64,000 nucleotides of DNA from Pseudomonas panipatensis (lineage in GTDB: Bacteria; Pseudomonadota; Gammaproteobacteria; Pseudomonadales; Pseudomonadaceae): contig NZ_FNDS01000002.1 in NCBI RefSeq assembly GCF_900099785.1, forward strand, positions 620,001 to 684,000, in the 5' to 3' direction. The translations under genes were made by a program, and so were the position numbers. Shown here piece by piece: positions 1 through 11,418 of the stretch; positions within the stretch are counted from its first letter, which is position 1; the number at the start of each line of letters is the position of its first letter. The notes under the pieces were generated by a model that saw only the letters and a list, made by a program, of their open reading frames with translations, was not told the origin of the DNA and did no database searches.

Positions 1-1
1 G

Positions 2-2491
<2,490 letters not shown>

Positions 2492-2512
2492 GCAACCGAC
2501 CAAGACCCATTC

Positions 2513-2534
2513 GCCCGCGGCCATTGCCGCGGGC
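2513..2534 (+). terminator. Stem-loop between leuS and lptE
   Basis: A perfect 9-bp GC stem (GCCCGCGGC / GCCGCGGGC) with a CATT loop sits in the 74-bp gap after leuS. No T-tract follows, so it is more likely an mRNA processing or stabilising element than an efficient intrinsic terminator. lptE is then probably co-transcribed with leuS. Confidence 0.45.
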
Positions 2535-2565
2535 AACCCGGATCAACAGGAGTGAGGGAAGCTTG

Positions 2566-3180
2566 ATGAAACGTATCCTGACCAGCATCGCGCTGATCGG
2601 CCTGACCACGGTGCTGGCCGCCTGCGGCTTCCAACTGCGCGGCCTGGGCGATACGAACTTCGCGCTGAAGGAGATCGACCTGAGCGCGCGCAACGCCTAC
2701 GGCGACACCGTCAAGGAACTGCAGCGCCTGCTCGAGTCCAGTGGCGTGAAAGTCACCAAGAACGCGCCCTACCACCTGTTCCTGGCGCGCGAGGATGAAT
2801 CCCAGCGTACCGCCAGCTACACCGGTTCCGCGCGCAGCGCCGAATACGAGCTGACCGATACCGTCGACTACGAGATCCGCGGCAGCAACAACCTGCTGCT
2901 GCTCACCGACAGGGTCGAAGTGCAGAAGGTCTACCTGCACGACGAGAACAACCTGATCGGCTCCGACCAGGAGGCGGCGCAACTGCGCAAGGAAATGCGC
3001 CGCGATCTGGTCCAGCAACTGTCCCTGCGCCTGCAGATGCTCACCCCGGCGAAGCTGGCCGAGCTGCAGAAGGTCGCCGATGCCAAGGCCAAGGCCGAAG
3101 CCGACGCGCTCAAGGCGGCGGACGAAGCGGCCAAGCAACAGCCGCAGCAGTCGCCGATCGAACTGCCGCCAGTCAAGTGA
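2566..3180 (+). CDS. lptE: LPS-assembly lipoprotein LptE
   Basis: Outer-membrane lipoprotein that plugs the LptD barrel and takes part in lipopolysaccharide insertion. The 204-residue product starts [12 protein letters not shown] with a lipobox (VLAAC, Cys about residue 20), then the LptE fold, and ends in a charged Ala/Lys-rich and Gln/Pro-rich tail (about residues 160-204). The ATG at 2566 follows an AGGAG/GAGGGAAG ribosome site, whereas the longer open frame upstream is leuS read in another frame. Position between leuS and holA is the usual one in Pseudomonas. Confidence 0.95.
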   Translation: MKRILTSIALIGLTTVLAACGFQLRGLGDTNFALKEIDLSARNAYGDTVKELQRLLESSGVKVTKNAPYHLFLAREDESQRTASYTGSARSAEYELTDTVDYEIRGSNNLLLLTDRVEVQKVYLHDENNLIGSDQEAAQLRKEMRRDLVQQLSLRLQMLTPAKLAELQKVADAKAKAEADALKAADEAAKQQPQQSPIELPPVK

Positions 3181-3186
3181 TCAGAG

Positions 3187-3207
3187 GGGGCCGGCCACGC
3201 CGGCCCC
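3187..3207 (+). terminator. GC stem-loop directly upstream of holA
   Basis: A perfect 9-bp stem (GGGGCCGGC / GCCGGCCCC) with a CAC loop is followed by ATTCGTTTT. It looks like an intrinsic terminator for lptE, yet it ends only 10 bases before the holA ATG and occupies the place where a Shine-Dalgarno sequence would be. Confidence 0.6.
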
Positions 3208-3217
3208 ATTCGTTTTC

Positions 3218-4255
3218 ATGAAGCTGAATCCCGCGCAACTCGCCAAACACCTCCAGGGCAACCTGGCGCCTGTCTACGTGATCAGCGGCGATGAACCGCT
3301 GCTCTGCCAGGAAGCCAGCGACGCCATTCGCGCCGCCTGCCGCGAGCGCGACTTCAGCGAACGCCAGGTGTTCAACGCCGAAGCCAACTTCGACTGGGGC
3401 CTGTTGCTGGAGGCCGGCGCCAGCCTCTCGCTGTTCGCCGAAAAACGCCTGCTGGAACTGCGCCTGCCGTCCGGCAAGCCCGGCGACAAGGGCGCGGCGG
3501 TGCTCATCGAGTACCTGCAACGGCCGCCGGAAGACACGCTGCTGCTGATCAACCTGCCCAAGCTCGACGGCAGCACGCAGAAAACCAAGTGGGCCAAGGC
3601 GCTGATCGAAGGCGAGAGCGCGCAGTTCCTGCAAATCTGGCCGGTGGACGCCCACCAGTTGCCGCAATGGATTCGCCAGCGCCTGTCCCAGGCCGGGCTG
3701 GCCGCCAGCCAGGACGCGGTGGACCTGATCGCCGCACGGGTGGAAGGCAACCTGCTGGCTGCCGCCCAGGAAATCGAGAAACTCAAGCTGCTCGCCGATG
3801 GCAACCAACTGGACGCCGCGACCGTGCAAGCCGCGGTGGCCGACAGCGCCCGCTTCGACGTCTTCGGCCTGATCGACGCCGCCCTCGCCGGCGAGGCCGC
3901 GCATAGCCTGCGCATGCTCGAAGGCCTGCGCGGCGAAGGCGTCGAGCCACCGGTGATTCTCTGGGCACTGGCGCGGGAAATCCGCCAACTGGGCGGCATC
4001 GCCCAACAGTTCGGCCAGGGAGTGCCCCTGGAAAAGGCCTTCGCCCAGTGCCGGCCACCGGTCTGGGACAAGCGCCGGCCGCTGCTGACCCGCGCCTTGC
4101 AACGCCACAGCGGCTCGCGCTGGAACCAACTGCTGCAGGACGCCCAACTGATCGACGCGCAGATCAAGGGCCAGGCCCAGGGCGACCCCTGGAACGGCCT
4201 GGCGCGCCTGGTCTTGCTGCTCGCCGGCCAGCGTCTGCCCCTGCCCGCGGCCTGA
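3218..4255 (+). CDS. holA: DNA polymerase III subunit delta
   Basis: Delta subunit of the clamp loader, which opens the beta sliding clamp at the replication fork. 345 residues, the normal family length, starting MKLNPAQLAKHLQG. The N-terminal region carries the family's YVISGDEPLLCQEA stretch (about residues 18-31), followed by the AAA+-like core and the C-terminal collar domain. The start at 3218 is chosen because family members begin with this MKL segment; an upstream in-frame ATG lies inside lptE. No Shine-Dalgarno sequence precedes the ATG; instead a terminator-like hairpin does. Confidence 0.95.
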   Translation: MKLNPAQLAKHLQGNLAPVYVISGDEPLLCQEASDAIRAACRERDFSERQVFNAEANFDWGLLLEAGASLSLFAEKRLLELRLPSGKPGDKGAAVLIEYLQRPPEDTLLLINLPKLDGSTQKTKWAKALIEGESAQFLQIWPVDAHQLPQWIRQRLSQAGLAASQDAVDLIAARVEGNLLAAAQEIEKLKLLADGNQLDAATVQAAVADSARFDVFGLIDAALAGEAAHSLRMLEGLRGEGVEPPVILWALAREIRQLGGIAQQFGQGVPLEKAFAQCRPPVWDKRRPLLTRALQRHSGSRWNQLLQDAQLIDAQIKGQAQGDPWNGLARLVLLLAGQRLPLPAA

Positions 4256-4374
4256 GCCGCGCCCGCTCGCGAGCCAGCCGAAAGACCCGACCACGGGCAT
4301 GGACTTTCAACGCCAATAGGCAGATGATGCGCACGCCCGAGTTCCCCGGGCAGCCACATCAGGAGACCCTCGCC

Positions 4375-4527
4375 ATGGCGAAATCCCGCAAGCGGCCGAA
4401 CAAGGCCAAATCCCTGGTAGCCCAACCGCTGTTCCGCAGCCGCCAGGAAACACCACTGAAAGGCAAAGGCAGCTACCGCCGCGAAGCCTCCCACAACTGG
4501 GAGGCTTCTTCGCTTCTGGCGGCCTGA
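4375..4527 (+). CDS. arfA: Alternative ribosome-rescue factor A
   Basis: 50-residue basic protein (MAKSRKRPNKAKSLVAQPLF...) that recruits RF2 to ribosomes stalled on non-stop mRNA when trans-translation is insufficient. The conserved RPNKAKSL..QPLFRSRQE..KGKGSYRR core is present. The ATG at 4375 has AGGAGA upstream. The last third of the reading frame contains a perfect 11-bp hairpin (4483-4508), the arrangement that in other bacteria truncates arfA mRNA so that ArfA itself becomes a tmRNA substrate. Full translation would add the hydrophobic tail EASSLLAA, typical of the degraded read-through form (known from E. coli; inferred here). Confidence 0.93.
   Translation: MAKSRKRPNKAKSLVAQPLFRSRQETPLKGKGSYRREASHNWEASSLLAA
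4483..4508 (+). terminator. Intragenic hairpin/terminator inside arfA
   Basis: Perfect 11-bp stem GAAGCCTCCCA / TGGGAGGCTTC with a CAAC loop, followed by TTCGCTT. It lies within the arfA coding sequence, before the stop at 4525-4527. In E. coli the equivalent element acts as terminator and RNase III site, creating a non-stop message; the same role is inferred here. Confidence 0.85.
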
Positions 4528-4697
4528 AAAGTCCCCGCCTCCAACCCCCTTCCATCCGTTTCCGCGCCTTAAGCCTCCCGCAAGACTCCCGCCCTATCCT
4601 GCAACAGCCTGTCATCGCCGTCCCGGCCCTCTTGGCAGACGCTCCGCCGCTACCATGCTAAGGTGGCTGCCTCCGCTCACCCGCCCCGAGGAGCGCA

Positions 4698-6005
4698 ATG
4701 CGCAAGCCCGCTTTACCTGCCCGCCTGTTCCCCTTCAGCCTTGCCATCCTGAGTGCCAGCCTGCTTTCCGCCTGTGCCGACGCCCCCGCGGCGAACTCGT
4801 TGCAGACGCCCGATGGCGCCGCCCAGAGCGCGCCCGCCGCCGCCGCGCAGCCCATGGCGAGCCTCACCGCGCAGCCGAGCGAGAGCTTCGAGGACTGGCG
4901 CGCCAGCTTCCGCAGTCAGGCCCTGGCCAGCGGCATCGACGCGCAGGTCTTCGACCGCGCCTTCGCCGGCGTGACCCCCGACCCGGCCGTGGTCAACGCC
5001 GACCGCAGCCAACCGGAGTTCACCCGGCCGGTGTGGGAATACCTGGCCGGCGCGGTGTCCACCGCGCGCATTCGCAACGGCCAGAGCAAGCTGGCGCAGA
5101 ACGCCGAGGTTCTGCAACGCATCGATGGCCGCTACGCGGTCGACGCCGAAGCCGTGGTGGCGATCTGGGGCATGGAGAGCAACTTCGGCAGCCAGATGGG
5201 CGACAAGAACGTCATCCGCTCGCTGGCCACCCTGGCCTACGAAGGCCGCCGCCCGGACTTCGCCCAGAGCCAGCTGATCAGCGCGCTGCAGATCATCCAG
5301 CATGGCGACGTGCCGCCCAGCTACATGATCGGCTCCTGGGCCGGTGCCATGGGCCAGACGCAGTTCATCCCGACCACCTACAGCCAGTACGCCGTGGATT
5401 TCGACGGCGACGGTCGCCGCGATATCTGGCGCTCCTCCGCCGACGCCCTGGCCTCGACCGCCAACTACCTGCAGGCATCCGGCTGGAAGCCCGGGCAGAG
5501 CTGGGGCTTCGAAGTACGCCTGCCGGCGAGCTTCGACTACGCCCAGGCCGACATGAACCTGCGCAAGCCCATCGGCGAGTGGCTGAGCCTGGGCGTGCAG
5601 CCCATCAATGGCCGCCTGCCGGGCAGCCCGCAGGCCAGCGCCTCGCTGCTGCTGCCGGCCGGCTACCGCGGCCCGGCGTTCCTGGTGCTGGACAACTTCC
5701 GCGCCATCCTCAAGTACAACAACTCCACCTCCTATGCCCTGGCCGTGGGCCTGCTCTCGGACAGCTTCAAGGGCAGCGGGCACATCGAGGGCAGTTGGCC
5801 GCTGGAAGATCGGCCACTGAGCCGCAGCGAGCGCATCGCGCTGCAGGAAGGACTGGTCGCGCGCGGCTACCCGCTCGGCAATCCGGACGGCATCATCGGC
5901 GCCAACACCCGCCAGGCGATCCGCGCCTTCCAGCAGAGCCTCGGCTGGCCGGCGGACGGCTACCCGACCCCGGCGCTGCTGGCGCGGCTCAAGCCAGGCA
6001 ACTGA
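4698..6005 (+). CDS. sltB3: Lytic murein transglycosylase, MltB family (SltB3-like)
   Basis: Periplasmic or outer-membrane-anchored lytic transglycosylase that cleaves the MurNAc-GlcNAc bond of peptidoglycan. 435 residues: signal peptide with a lipobox-like LLSAC (Cys26), a low-complexity Ala-rich linker to about 60, MltB-type catalytic domain with the presumed catalytic Glu160 in GMESNFG and the GSWAGAMGQTQFIP motif, and a C-terminal peptidoglycan-binding domain (about 375-435). GAGGAG precedes the ATG. The gene ends the plus-strand run and converges with the fimbrial cluster. It sits where P. aeruginosa has SltB3 (recalled). Confidence 0.92.
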   Translation: MRKPALPARLFPFSLAILSASLLSACADAPAANSLQTPDGAAQSAPAAAAQPMASLTAQPSESFEDWRASFRSQALASGIDAQVFDRAFAGVTPDPAVVNADRSQPEFTRPVWEYLAGAVSTARIRNGQSKLAQNAEVLQRIDGRYAVDAEAVVAIWGMESNFGSQMGDKNVIRSLATLAYEGRRPDFAQSQLISALQIIQHGDVPPSYMIGSWAGAMGQTQFIPTTYSQYAVDFDGDGRRDIWRSSADALASTANYLQASGWKPGQSWGFEVRLPASFDYAQADMNLRKPIGEWLSLGVQPINGRLPGSPQASASLLLPAGYRGPAFLVLDNFRAILKYNNSTSYALAVGLLSDSFKGSGHIEGSWPLEDRPLSRSERIALQEGLVARGYPLGNPDGIIGANTRQAIRAFQQSLGWPADGYPTPALLARLKPGN

Positions 6006-6047
6006 CGCGCGGCGGCGCGGGCAGTCCGGCGCCGCCATCGGCCCCCT

Positions 6048-6785
6048 TCAGCGCCCCAGCGAAGCCTCGTGCTCATGCAGCGCGCCGAAATCGTCGATCC
6101 ATTGGTAGCGCACTTTCGCCGAGGCGGACGGCGCGGCATTCAGCCCCGGCAGGGGAAAGTCGTGACTGGCGGCGGGTGCGATCATGCCGCCCTCGTTGCC
6201 GACGCTGCGCCCGCCATCGCGCAACTCCAGGCTGTTCAGCGAAACGTGATAGGCACTGGCGTTGCGCCCGCGCAAGAGATAGCCGCCATGGCCGTCCGTG
6301 ACCAGGCTCCAGACCACGGACTCGGCCGCCTGGGGCGCGCTTGCCGGCAGGCCCGCCGGGCGATAGAACAGCTTGAGCCGGCTGCGATAGGCCAGTTGCA
6401 GGTAGCTCTCCTCCCCCTCCCGCGGCTGCGGCGGGACATCCATGACGTTGAGCCAGAACAACGATTCGCGGTCCTGCGGCAGGCTCTCCTGATGGGTGAA
6501 CATCAGGCGCAGGGCAATGCTTTTGCCCGCCTCCATGCGCACGATCGGCGGCGTCAGCAGGAAAGGCGCGTCGGCGTTGTCCGGACGCGACTGCGGATCG
6601 CCCCGGTCGACCCAGGCCTGAACCAGGCGCGGCACACGCTCGGCGTTTTCCACCTGCAGCGTGACTTCACGCTCGTTCGCCGGATAGACCACCCGCGTGC
6701 CACCGAGCACGACACTGGCCCACGCCCCCGGCATGCACAGAACGAGCATCCCCACGAGCAGCATGCCGGCGATCGAACGCTTCAT
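6048..6785 (-). CDS. Periplasmic fimbrial chaperone (last gene of the cluster)
   Basis: PapD-like chaperone that caps fimbrial subunits in the periplasm by donor-strand complementation. 245 residues: signal peptide ending about residue 24 (AWA), then two immunoglobulin-like domains with the family patterns GTRVVYPANEREVTLQVEN and RDRESLFWLNVMDVPP-type signature (seen as PQDRESLFWLNV). Last gene of a five-gene minus-strand cluster ordered pilin, chaperone, usher, tip subunit, chaperone. It is clearly related to, but not identical with, the chaperone at 10628, so the two may serve different subunits, as in CupA-type systems. Confidence 0.93.
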   Translation of the reverse strand: MKRSIAGMLLVGMLVLCMPGAWASVVLGGTRVVYPANEREVTLQVENAERVPRLVQAWVDRGDPQSRPDNADAPFLLTPPIVRMEAGKSIALRLMFTHQESLPQDRESLFWLNVMDVPPQPREGEESYLQLAYRSRLKLFYRPAGLPASAPQAAESVVWSLVTDGHGGYLLRGRNASAYHVSLNSLELRDGGRSVGNEGGMIAPAASHDFPLPGLNAAPSASAKVRYQWIDDFGALHEHEASLGR

Positions 6786-6825
6786 ATCGGAATCTCCTTG
6801 CAGAGCGGGACGGCCACCCCGGGCT

Positions 6826-7848
6826 TCACTCGTAGTACAGGGTGAAGGTCGCTGAGGCGCGAACCAGTCCGGCGGTCATGCTGGTCTGGGTCTTGTAGTA
6901 CTTCGCCGTCAGCGGGATCGACACGCCCTGGGCGCTGCCCGCCGTCGTGGTATAGAGGGTCTTGCTGCCCAGCGGCAAGACCGTGGTGCTGCTGGCGGCC
7001 CCCTGGAACAACTGGATGCCGACACCGGTCGCGCGGCCCGAGCCGGTCGAGTTATTGATGACGTTGGTCACGGTCACTCCGCCCTGGGCATCGACCTGGT
7101 AGCTCACCTTGATGTTCGCGTCGCACAACAGGTTGATCTCGAAGGGCGCGGCCTTGCTGGCATTGGTCAACACGCCCACGCCGGCGAAATCGCTCAGCCG
7201 CACGGAGGGCATCCTGACCACGATATTGTTGCCGCCGGCCCCGATCTGGCAGCCCTGGCTCTGGATCGTCGAGGTGCCGCTGACGATCAGGCGATTGACG
7301 TTGATACTGGCATACCAGACATCCACCAGCGTAGGCAGCACCAGTTGGCTGCCCCCGCTCAGATTGACCGGCTCGCTGGTTCGCACGATCTCCATCTTGA
7401 ACATCGCCGTCGGGTAATAATTTCCCCCGGTAACGCTGCCGAAGATGATCTTGCTGCCAGTGGTCAGTCGGTCCCCGCCCGAGGAGCAGTAGGCACTGCC
7501 TGCGTTCCCGGAGTTACACCAGGACAGGCGCATGCCCACCCCAGGGATATTGGTCTTGGCGACATTCGACTGGCCGCCGGCGGAAACCAGCGTGAAGAAG
7601 TTCTGGAGGCCTTCGGTGGACACAGAGTTACCGTCGCAGTTATCGACCGGGCCACTGCTACCGCCCTGATTCACCCAGCCGGAATCCCAGAGCAAGGTGC
7701 CAGCCGCCATATCCCGCTTCAAACCGAGGGTGGGCGGCACGGCGATGGTGGTTATCTTCACGCCGCTGCCACCACTGCAAACGGCCCAGACCGACGGGCA
7801 AAGCGCCAGCGCGCACAGCCCGAGGATGATCGACAGGGATTTTCTCAT
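6826..7848 (-). CDS. Fimbrial tip/adhesin subunit
   Basis: Probable two-domain tip protein of the chaperone-usher fimbria. 340 residues from the ATG at 7848, chosen because AAGAGGT lies just upstream; a start 18 bases earlier lacks such a site. Signal peptide MRKSLSIILGLCALALCPSV.. ends near residue 23. An N-terminal domain of about 170 residues with several cysteines is followed by a C-terminal pilin domain (about 190-340) ending in the aromatic FTLYYE typical of subunits recognised by chaperones. The receptor is unknown. Position between usher and second chaperone matches CupA4-like genes. Confidence 0.82.
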   Translation of the reverse strand: MRKSLSIILGLCALALCPSVWAVCSGGSGVKITTIAVPPTLGLKRDMAAGTLLWDSGWVNQGGSSGPVDNCDGNSVSTEGLQNFFTLVSAGGQSNVAKTNIPGVGMRLSWCNSGNAGSAYCSSGGDRLTTGSKIIFGSVTGGNYYPTAMFKMEIVRTSEPVNLSGGSQLVLPTLVDVWYASINVNRLIVSGTSTIQSQGCQIGAGGNNIVVRMPSVRLSDFAGVGVLTNASKAAPFEINLLCDANIKVSYQVDAQGGVTVTNVINNSTGSGRATGVGIQLFQGAASSTTVLPLGSKTLYTTTAGSAQGVSIPLTAKYYKTQTSMTAGLVRASATFTLYYE

Positions 7849-7925
7849 CGCTACCTCTTGCACCATCTGGGTGCCGAAAGCCTTCGCTCACTCACGCAAG
7901 CCTAGTAGGGGTCCACATTCGACGC

Positions 7926-10571
7926 TCAACGTTGGGCGACTTGCACCGGAGCCTGGCGCTTCGTGCAAACCGCCTCGGCCTGCAGGAACGGCGCCTTCTT
8001 GTCGCTTTTCTCGGCGGGCAGCCGATAGTCGACCTGGCACTGGCGCTCGGCGCCGTCGCCCCAGCGCACCAGGATCTGCCCTTGCTGGCCTTCGCTGCGC
8101 AGGAACACCCGGCTGCCCTGGCCGACCAGGGTCAGGCTTTCGCCCTTGGCGTCGAGCACTTCGGCGCCGACCGGCAGGGGCTGACCCTGGTCGTCGCGCA
8201 GGGTCAGCAGCAGCGGCTTGCCACTCTTGGTCGGGTACTTGAGCACCACCACCGAGCCGTAGCGCGGCGCCACGCTCTGCTCGGTCACTTGCAACTCGAC
8301 CTCCTCCGAAGTGCCCTTGGGGTCGAGCGCCACGGCGTTGCGCCGGTAGGGGGTCAGCCCGGTGACCACGGCATAGCCGTTACCGTCGACCTTGCCGCCG
8401 TTGCTGTTGAGCACCGCCGCCCCTTCGGCGCCCTGGGCGTCGATCAGCGCCTTGGTTTCGCCCTGGTCCTGGCTGAAGTTCACCCCACCGGCATGTGCCA
8501 CCACGCTGCCGCTCAGCCCGCCGCCGATCTGGCGATAGCCCTCGCCCTCGCTGACGTTGGCCGACAACACGGCCTTCGCTGCGCGGTACTGTGCGTTGGC
8601 GCCGGTGCTGGTGGCGGAGCCGGAATCGTTGCGCGCCTGCGAGCCGTAGGCGCTGTAGCCGAATTCATTGCGCTCGCCGAGCGAACCGCTGACGCCCGCC
8701 TGGGCATTCAGATTGCCGGAGCCGGTGCGGCTGACCGAGCTGCTCAGGTAAGGCGAGTGTGCGGAGTGGCCCAGCGGAATCGACAGGGTCAGCATGTATT
8801 GGTTATCCGTTTCGCCGTCCTGCGAGCGGCTACGCCCGGCCGACAAGTTGAAGCTGCCCCAGCGGAAGCTGTTGGAATAGCCGCCCTGGAAACTGGTATC
8901 GCCACCCTTGCCGGTATTCCAGTAGTCCTGGGTCGCGCCGCTCAGGTAGAGGCTGCCCAGCTTCTCGCCCAGAGGCTGGCTGACGTTGGCCTGGAAGCGG
9001 CTGCGCTGGCGATAGGTCGACTGGCCGTTACGCTCGTCGAGCGACTGCACGTAATCGCCGAAGTTGATGTAGCCGGCACTGGAAAAGCGGTAGGCGGCCA
9101 CCGCGAAGTTGGTACGGGTCGTCTCCAGCAGCTTGCTGTAGCTGATCCGGTAGCTCTCGCCGCTGGTGGTGCTGCCCATTTCCTGCGATTCGGCCAGCCC
9201 CTGCGCCCGCGAGTGGGTCACGTCGAAGGCGAAGGCTCCCACCGAGGTACTCAGCGCGGCGCCGCCCTGCATGGCCAGGTAGTTCTCGGCGACGATACCG
9301 CCGGTGTAGCCGGTCCACAGGTTGGAAATGCCGCGCTGGTAGGTGCCCTGCACGAAGTTGGGGGTCTTATTCAGTTGATCGTCGCGGTACTGGCCGGCCA
9401 CCAGGTTGTAGCGCGACACGCCGGGGCGCAGCAGTTGCGCGACGTTGGCGAAGGGCACGATGAAGGTCTTCACCCGGCCGTCGGCCTCGGTGACGGTGAC
9501 GTTCAGGTCGCCGGCATAGCCGGTGCCATAGAGGTCATCGATGACGAACGGCCCCGGCGCCACCGTGGTTTCGTAAAGCACGTTGCCGCCCTGGCGCACG
9601 GTGACCCGCGCGTTGGTTTCCGCCGTACCACGGATCGCCGGGGCGAAGCCGCGCTGCGAGTCGGGCAGCATGCGGTCGTCGGAGGCCAGTTGCACGCCGG
9701 AGTAAGGCACGCTGTCGAACAGGTCCGACGGCGTGTAGTACTCGCCCAGGGTCATCTGCGACTTCAGGCTGGTCACGTCGCGCTGGGCGTAGCTGCTGAT
9801 GGCGTTGTATTTGCTGGTGGTGCGGATCTGATCGCCACTGCTGCGGCTGTAGCTGCCGTTATGGCGCAGGCGCCAGTCCCCGGCATTGAGGCCGCCGTTG
9901 AACCCCGCGTAGTACTGGTTCTGCACACTGCCGGAGCTGTCGGTGCGGAAGGCGTTGCTGTTGTAGTCGACGAAGCCCGCGGTCACGCCGCGATCCCAAT
10001 CCTGCGGGTCGACATAGCCGCGCTCGATCTTGCTCAGATAGGCCTGGGGAATGCTCAGGTCGACACGCAGGCCGGAGAGGTCGAAATCGACCTTGGACGC
10101 CGGCACCAGCTTGGCGATATCCACGCAATCGGCCTGCTCCAACTGGCGCGCGGTGGCCTGGGCATCCGGCAGCTTGTCGGTATTCAGGCCCAGGCTGGCG
10201 AGTTGCGTGCGCTTGAAGCAGTAGCTGGGCGCTGCGCCCTTCTCGGCACCGCGCACACTGATTTCCTGGCGGCCGATCCAGTTCTGGTTGACGTACACAT
10301 CCACTCGGTAGCTGCCAGGGGTGACCGGGTTGCCCTGCTCGAAACGCGACAGGTCGACCGGCTTGCCGTCAGCGCCGCGCAGGAAGTCCGGGTTGAACTG
10401 GGCGTAGAGCGCCTGCTCCTCGGCGGCCGCCTGGGCCATGCCGGAGGCCAACCCGCCGCAGGCGATGACCGCGGCGACGGATGCCAGCAGCAGCAGGCGC
10501 TGGAAGGATGCAGGCACGGCGACGGGCAGCTGTACCGGAACGAATTTCGAGCAAGCACCTGCGACAGACAT
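7926..10571 (-). CDS. Outer-membrane fimbrial usher
   Basis: Beta-barrel usher (FimD/PapC family) that accepts chaperone-subunit complexes and secretes the growing fimbria. 881 residues from the ATG at 10571; a second ATG two codons upstream abuts the GGAGGA site and is too close. Signal peptide with an unusually long N-region, N-terminal periplasmic domain (FNPDFLRG near residue 60), 24-strand pore region, a plug with the GGNVLYETTVAPGPFVIDDLYGTG-type segment (about 330-355), and C-terminal periplasmic domains ending in a conserved cysteine pair. Central gene of the cluster. Confidence 0.95.
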   Translation of the reverse strand: MSVAGACSKFVPVQLPVAVPASFQRLLLLASVAAVIACGGLASGMAQAAAEEQALYAQFNPDFLRGADGKPVDLSRFEQGNPVTPGSYRVDVYVNQNWIGRQEISVRGAEKGAAPSYCFKRTQLASLGLNTDKLPDAQATARQLEQADCVDIAKLVPASKVDFDLSGLRVDLSIPQAYLSKIERGYVDPQDWDRGVTAGFVDYNSNAFRTDSSGSVQNQYYAGFNGGLNAGDWRLRHNGSYSRSSGDQIRTTSKYNAISSYAQRDVTSLKSQMTLGEYYTPSDLFDSVPYSGVQLASDDRMLPDSQRGFAPAIRGTAETNARVTVRQGGNVLYETTVAPGPFVIDDLYGTGYAGDLNVTVTEADGRVKTFIVPFANVAQLLRPGVSRYNLVAGQYRDDQLNKTPNFVQGTYQRGISNLWTGYTGGIVAENYLAMQGGAALSTSVGAFAFDVTHSRAQGLAESQEMGSTTSGESYRISYSKLLETTRTNFAVAAYRFSSAGYINFGDYVQSLDERNGQSTYRQRSRFQANVSQPLGEKLGSLYLSGATQDYWNTGKGGDTSFQGGYSNSFRWGSFNLSAGRSRSQDGETDNQYMLTLSIPLGHSAHSPYLSSSVSRTGSGNLNAQAGVSGSLGERNEFGYSAYGSQARNDSGSATSTGANAQYRAAKAVLSANVSEGEGYRQIGGGLSGSVVAHAGGVNFSQDQGETKALIDAQGAEGAAVLNSNGGKVDGNGYAVVTGLTPYRRNAVALDPKGTSEEVELQVTEQSVAPRYGSVVVLKYPTKSGKPLLLTLRDDQGQPLPVGAEVLDAKGESLTLVGQGSRVFLRSEGQQGQILVRWGDGAERQCQVDYRLPAEKSDKKAPFLQAEAVCTKRQAPVQVAQR

Positions 10572-10627
10572 CACCATTCCTCCACCTTCACGCCAGTAAC
10601 TCGGGAACCGCCACTCGGAGCCGGGGC

Positions 10628-11365
10628 TCAGTGCACCGCGGCTTGCTGCTCCTCACCCACGCCGTAATCGCTCATCCAGCGATAACGGAGCTGGCCGCCG
10701 GCGGGCTTTCCGGTCAGGTTCTTCAGGGGGAAATCGTGCGAGGCGAAGGGCGCGATCATCCCTTGGCCGGCGTCGTAGCGCTTGTCACCCGTTTGCAGGT
10801 TCAAGGCGCTGAAGGAGACGTGATAGGGGCTCGGGTTCTGGCCACGCAGGGCATAACCGCCAGCCACCGCCACCACCGTCCAGTTCACTTGCTTGACCGC
10901 GCTGGGCAGATCGCCCGGCAGGCCGGCCGGCCGATAGAACAGCTTCAGCCGCGAGCGCACCGCCACCTGCATGAAGCTCTGCTCGTTGGCCTTGGGCAGC
11001 GGCGGAACTTCCATGGCGTTGAACCAGAACAGCGACTCGCGATCCTGCGGCAGCTTTTCCCCGGTGAAGGCCAGGCGCACGCTCTGCGACTTCGCCGGGT
11101 CCAGGCGGAAGATCGGCGGGGTGACCAGGAAGGGCGCGTCGGCGTTCTGCGGCTGGCTCTTGATGTCACCGCGATCGACCCAGATCTGCATCAGCGACGG
11201 CGTATTGCCTTCGTTGTTCAGCTTGATCGTGACTTCACGCTCTCCGGCCGGGTAGATCACTCGCGTTCCATCGATAGTGACGCCGGCTTGCGCGAGCGGC
11301 GCGCAGACGGCAGCAAAGGCACCGGCCAACAGCCAGGCGGGGGATCGATTCAAGAGAGATTTCAT
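10628..11365 (-). CDS. Periplasmic fimbrial chaperone (first)
   Basis: PapD-like chaperone of 245 residues placed between the major pilin and the usher, the usual place for the main pilin chaperone. Signal peptide to about residue 27 (LAQA), domain 1 with GTRVIYPAGEREVTIKLNN and the LPQDRESLFWFNAMEVPP signature, domain 2 with the G-x-I-APFASHDFPL segment. Compared with the chaperone at 6048 it shares the overall pattern throughout, pointing to an old duplication inside the cluster. The start ATG at 11365 follows GAGGTCCGCC. Confidence 0.93.
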   Translation of the reverse strand: MKSLLNRSPAWLLAGAFAAVCAPLAQAGVTIDGTRVIYPAGEREVTIKLNNEGNTPSLMQIWVDRGDIKSQPQNADAPFLVTPPIFRLDPAKSQSVRLAFTGEKLPQDRESLFWFNAMEVPPLPKANEQSFMQVAVRSRLKLFYRPAGLPGDLPSAVKQVNWTVVAVAGGYALRGQNPSPYHVSFSALNLQTGDKRYDAGQGMIAPFASHDFPLKNLTGKPAGGQLRYRWMSDYGVGEEQQAAVH

Positions 11366-11384
11366 GGCGGACCTCGGAAAGCGG

Positions 11385-11404
11385 CCCCGGGGTTTCCCCC
11401 GGGG
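11385..11404 (-). terminator. Stem-loop between pilin and chaperone genes
   Basis: CCCCGGGG repeated around a 4-base loop forms an 8-bp stem in the 53-bp gap after the pilin gene. No T-tract follows on the minus strand. Such hairpins after major pilin genes commonly stabilise the pilin message or attenuate downstream transcription, giving pilin in excess of usher; that role is inferred. Confidence 0.5.
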
Positions 11405-11418
11405 AGATGCAGGGGGGA

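Noticed and set aside
7932-10667. A very long open frame opposite the fimbrial usher (plus strand)
   Set aside because: It is an antisense shadow of a high-GC gene. It lacks a ribosome site, has no domain pattern and is rich in Ala/Gly/Arg/His, as expected for frame shadows.
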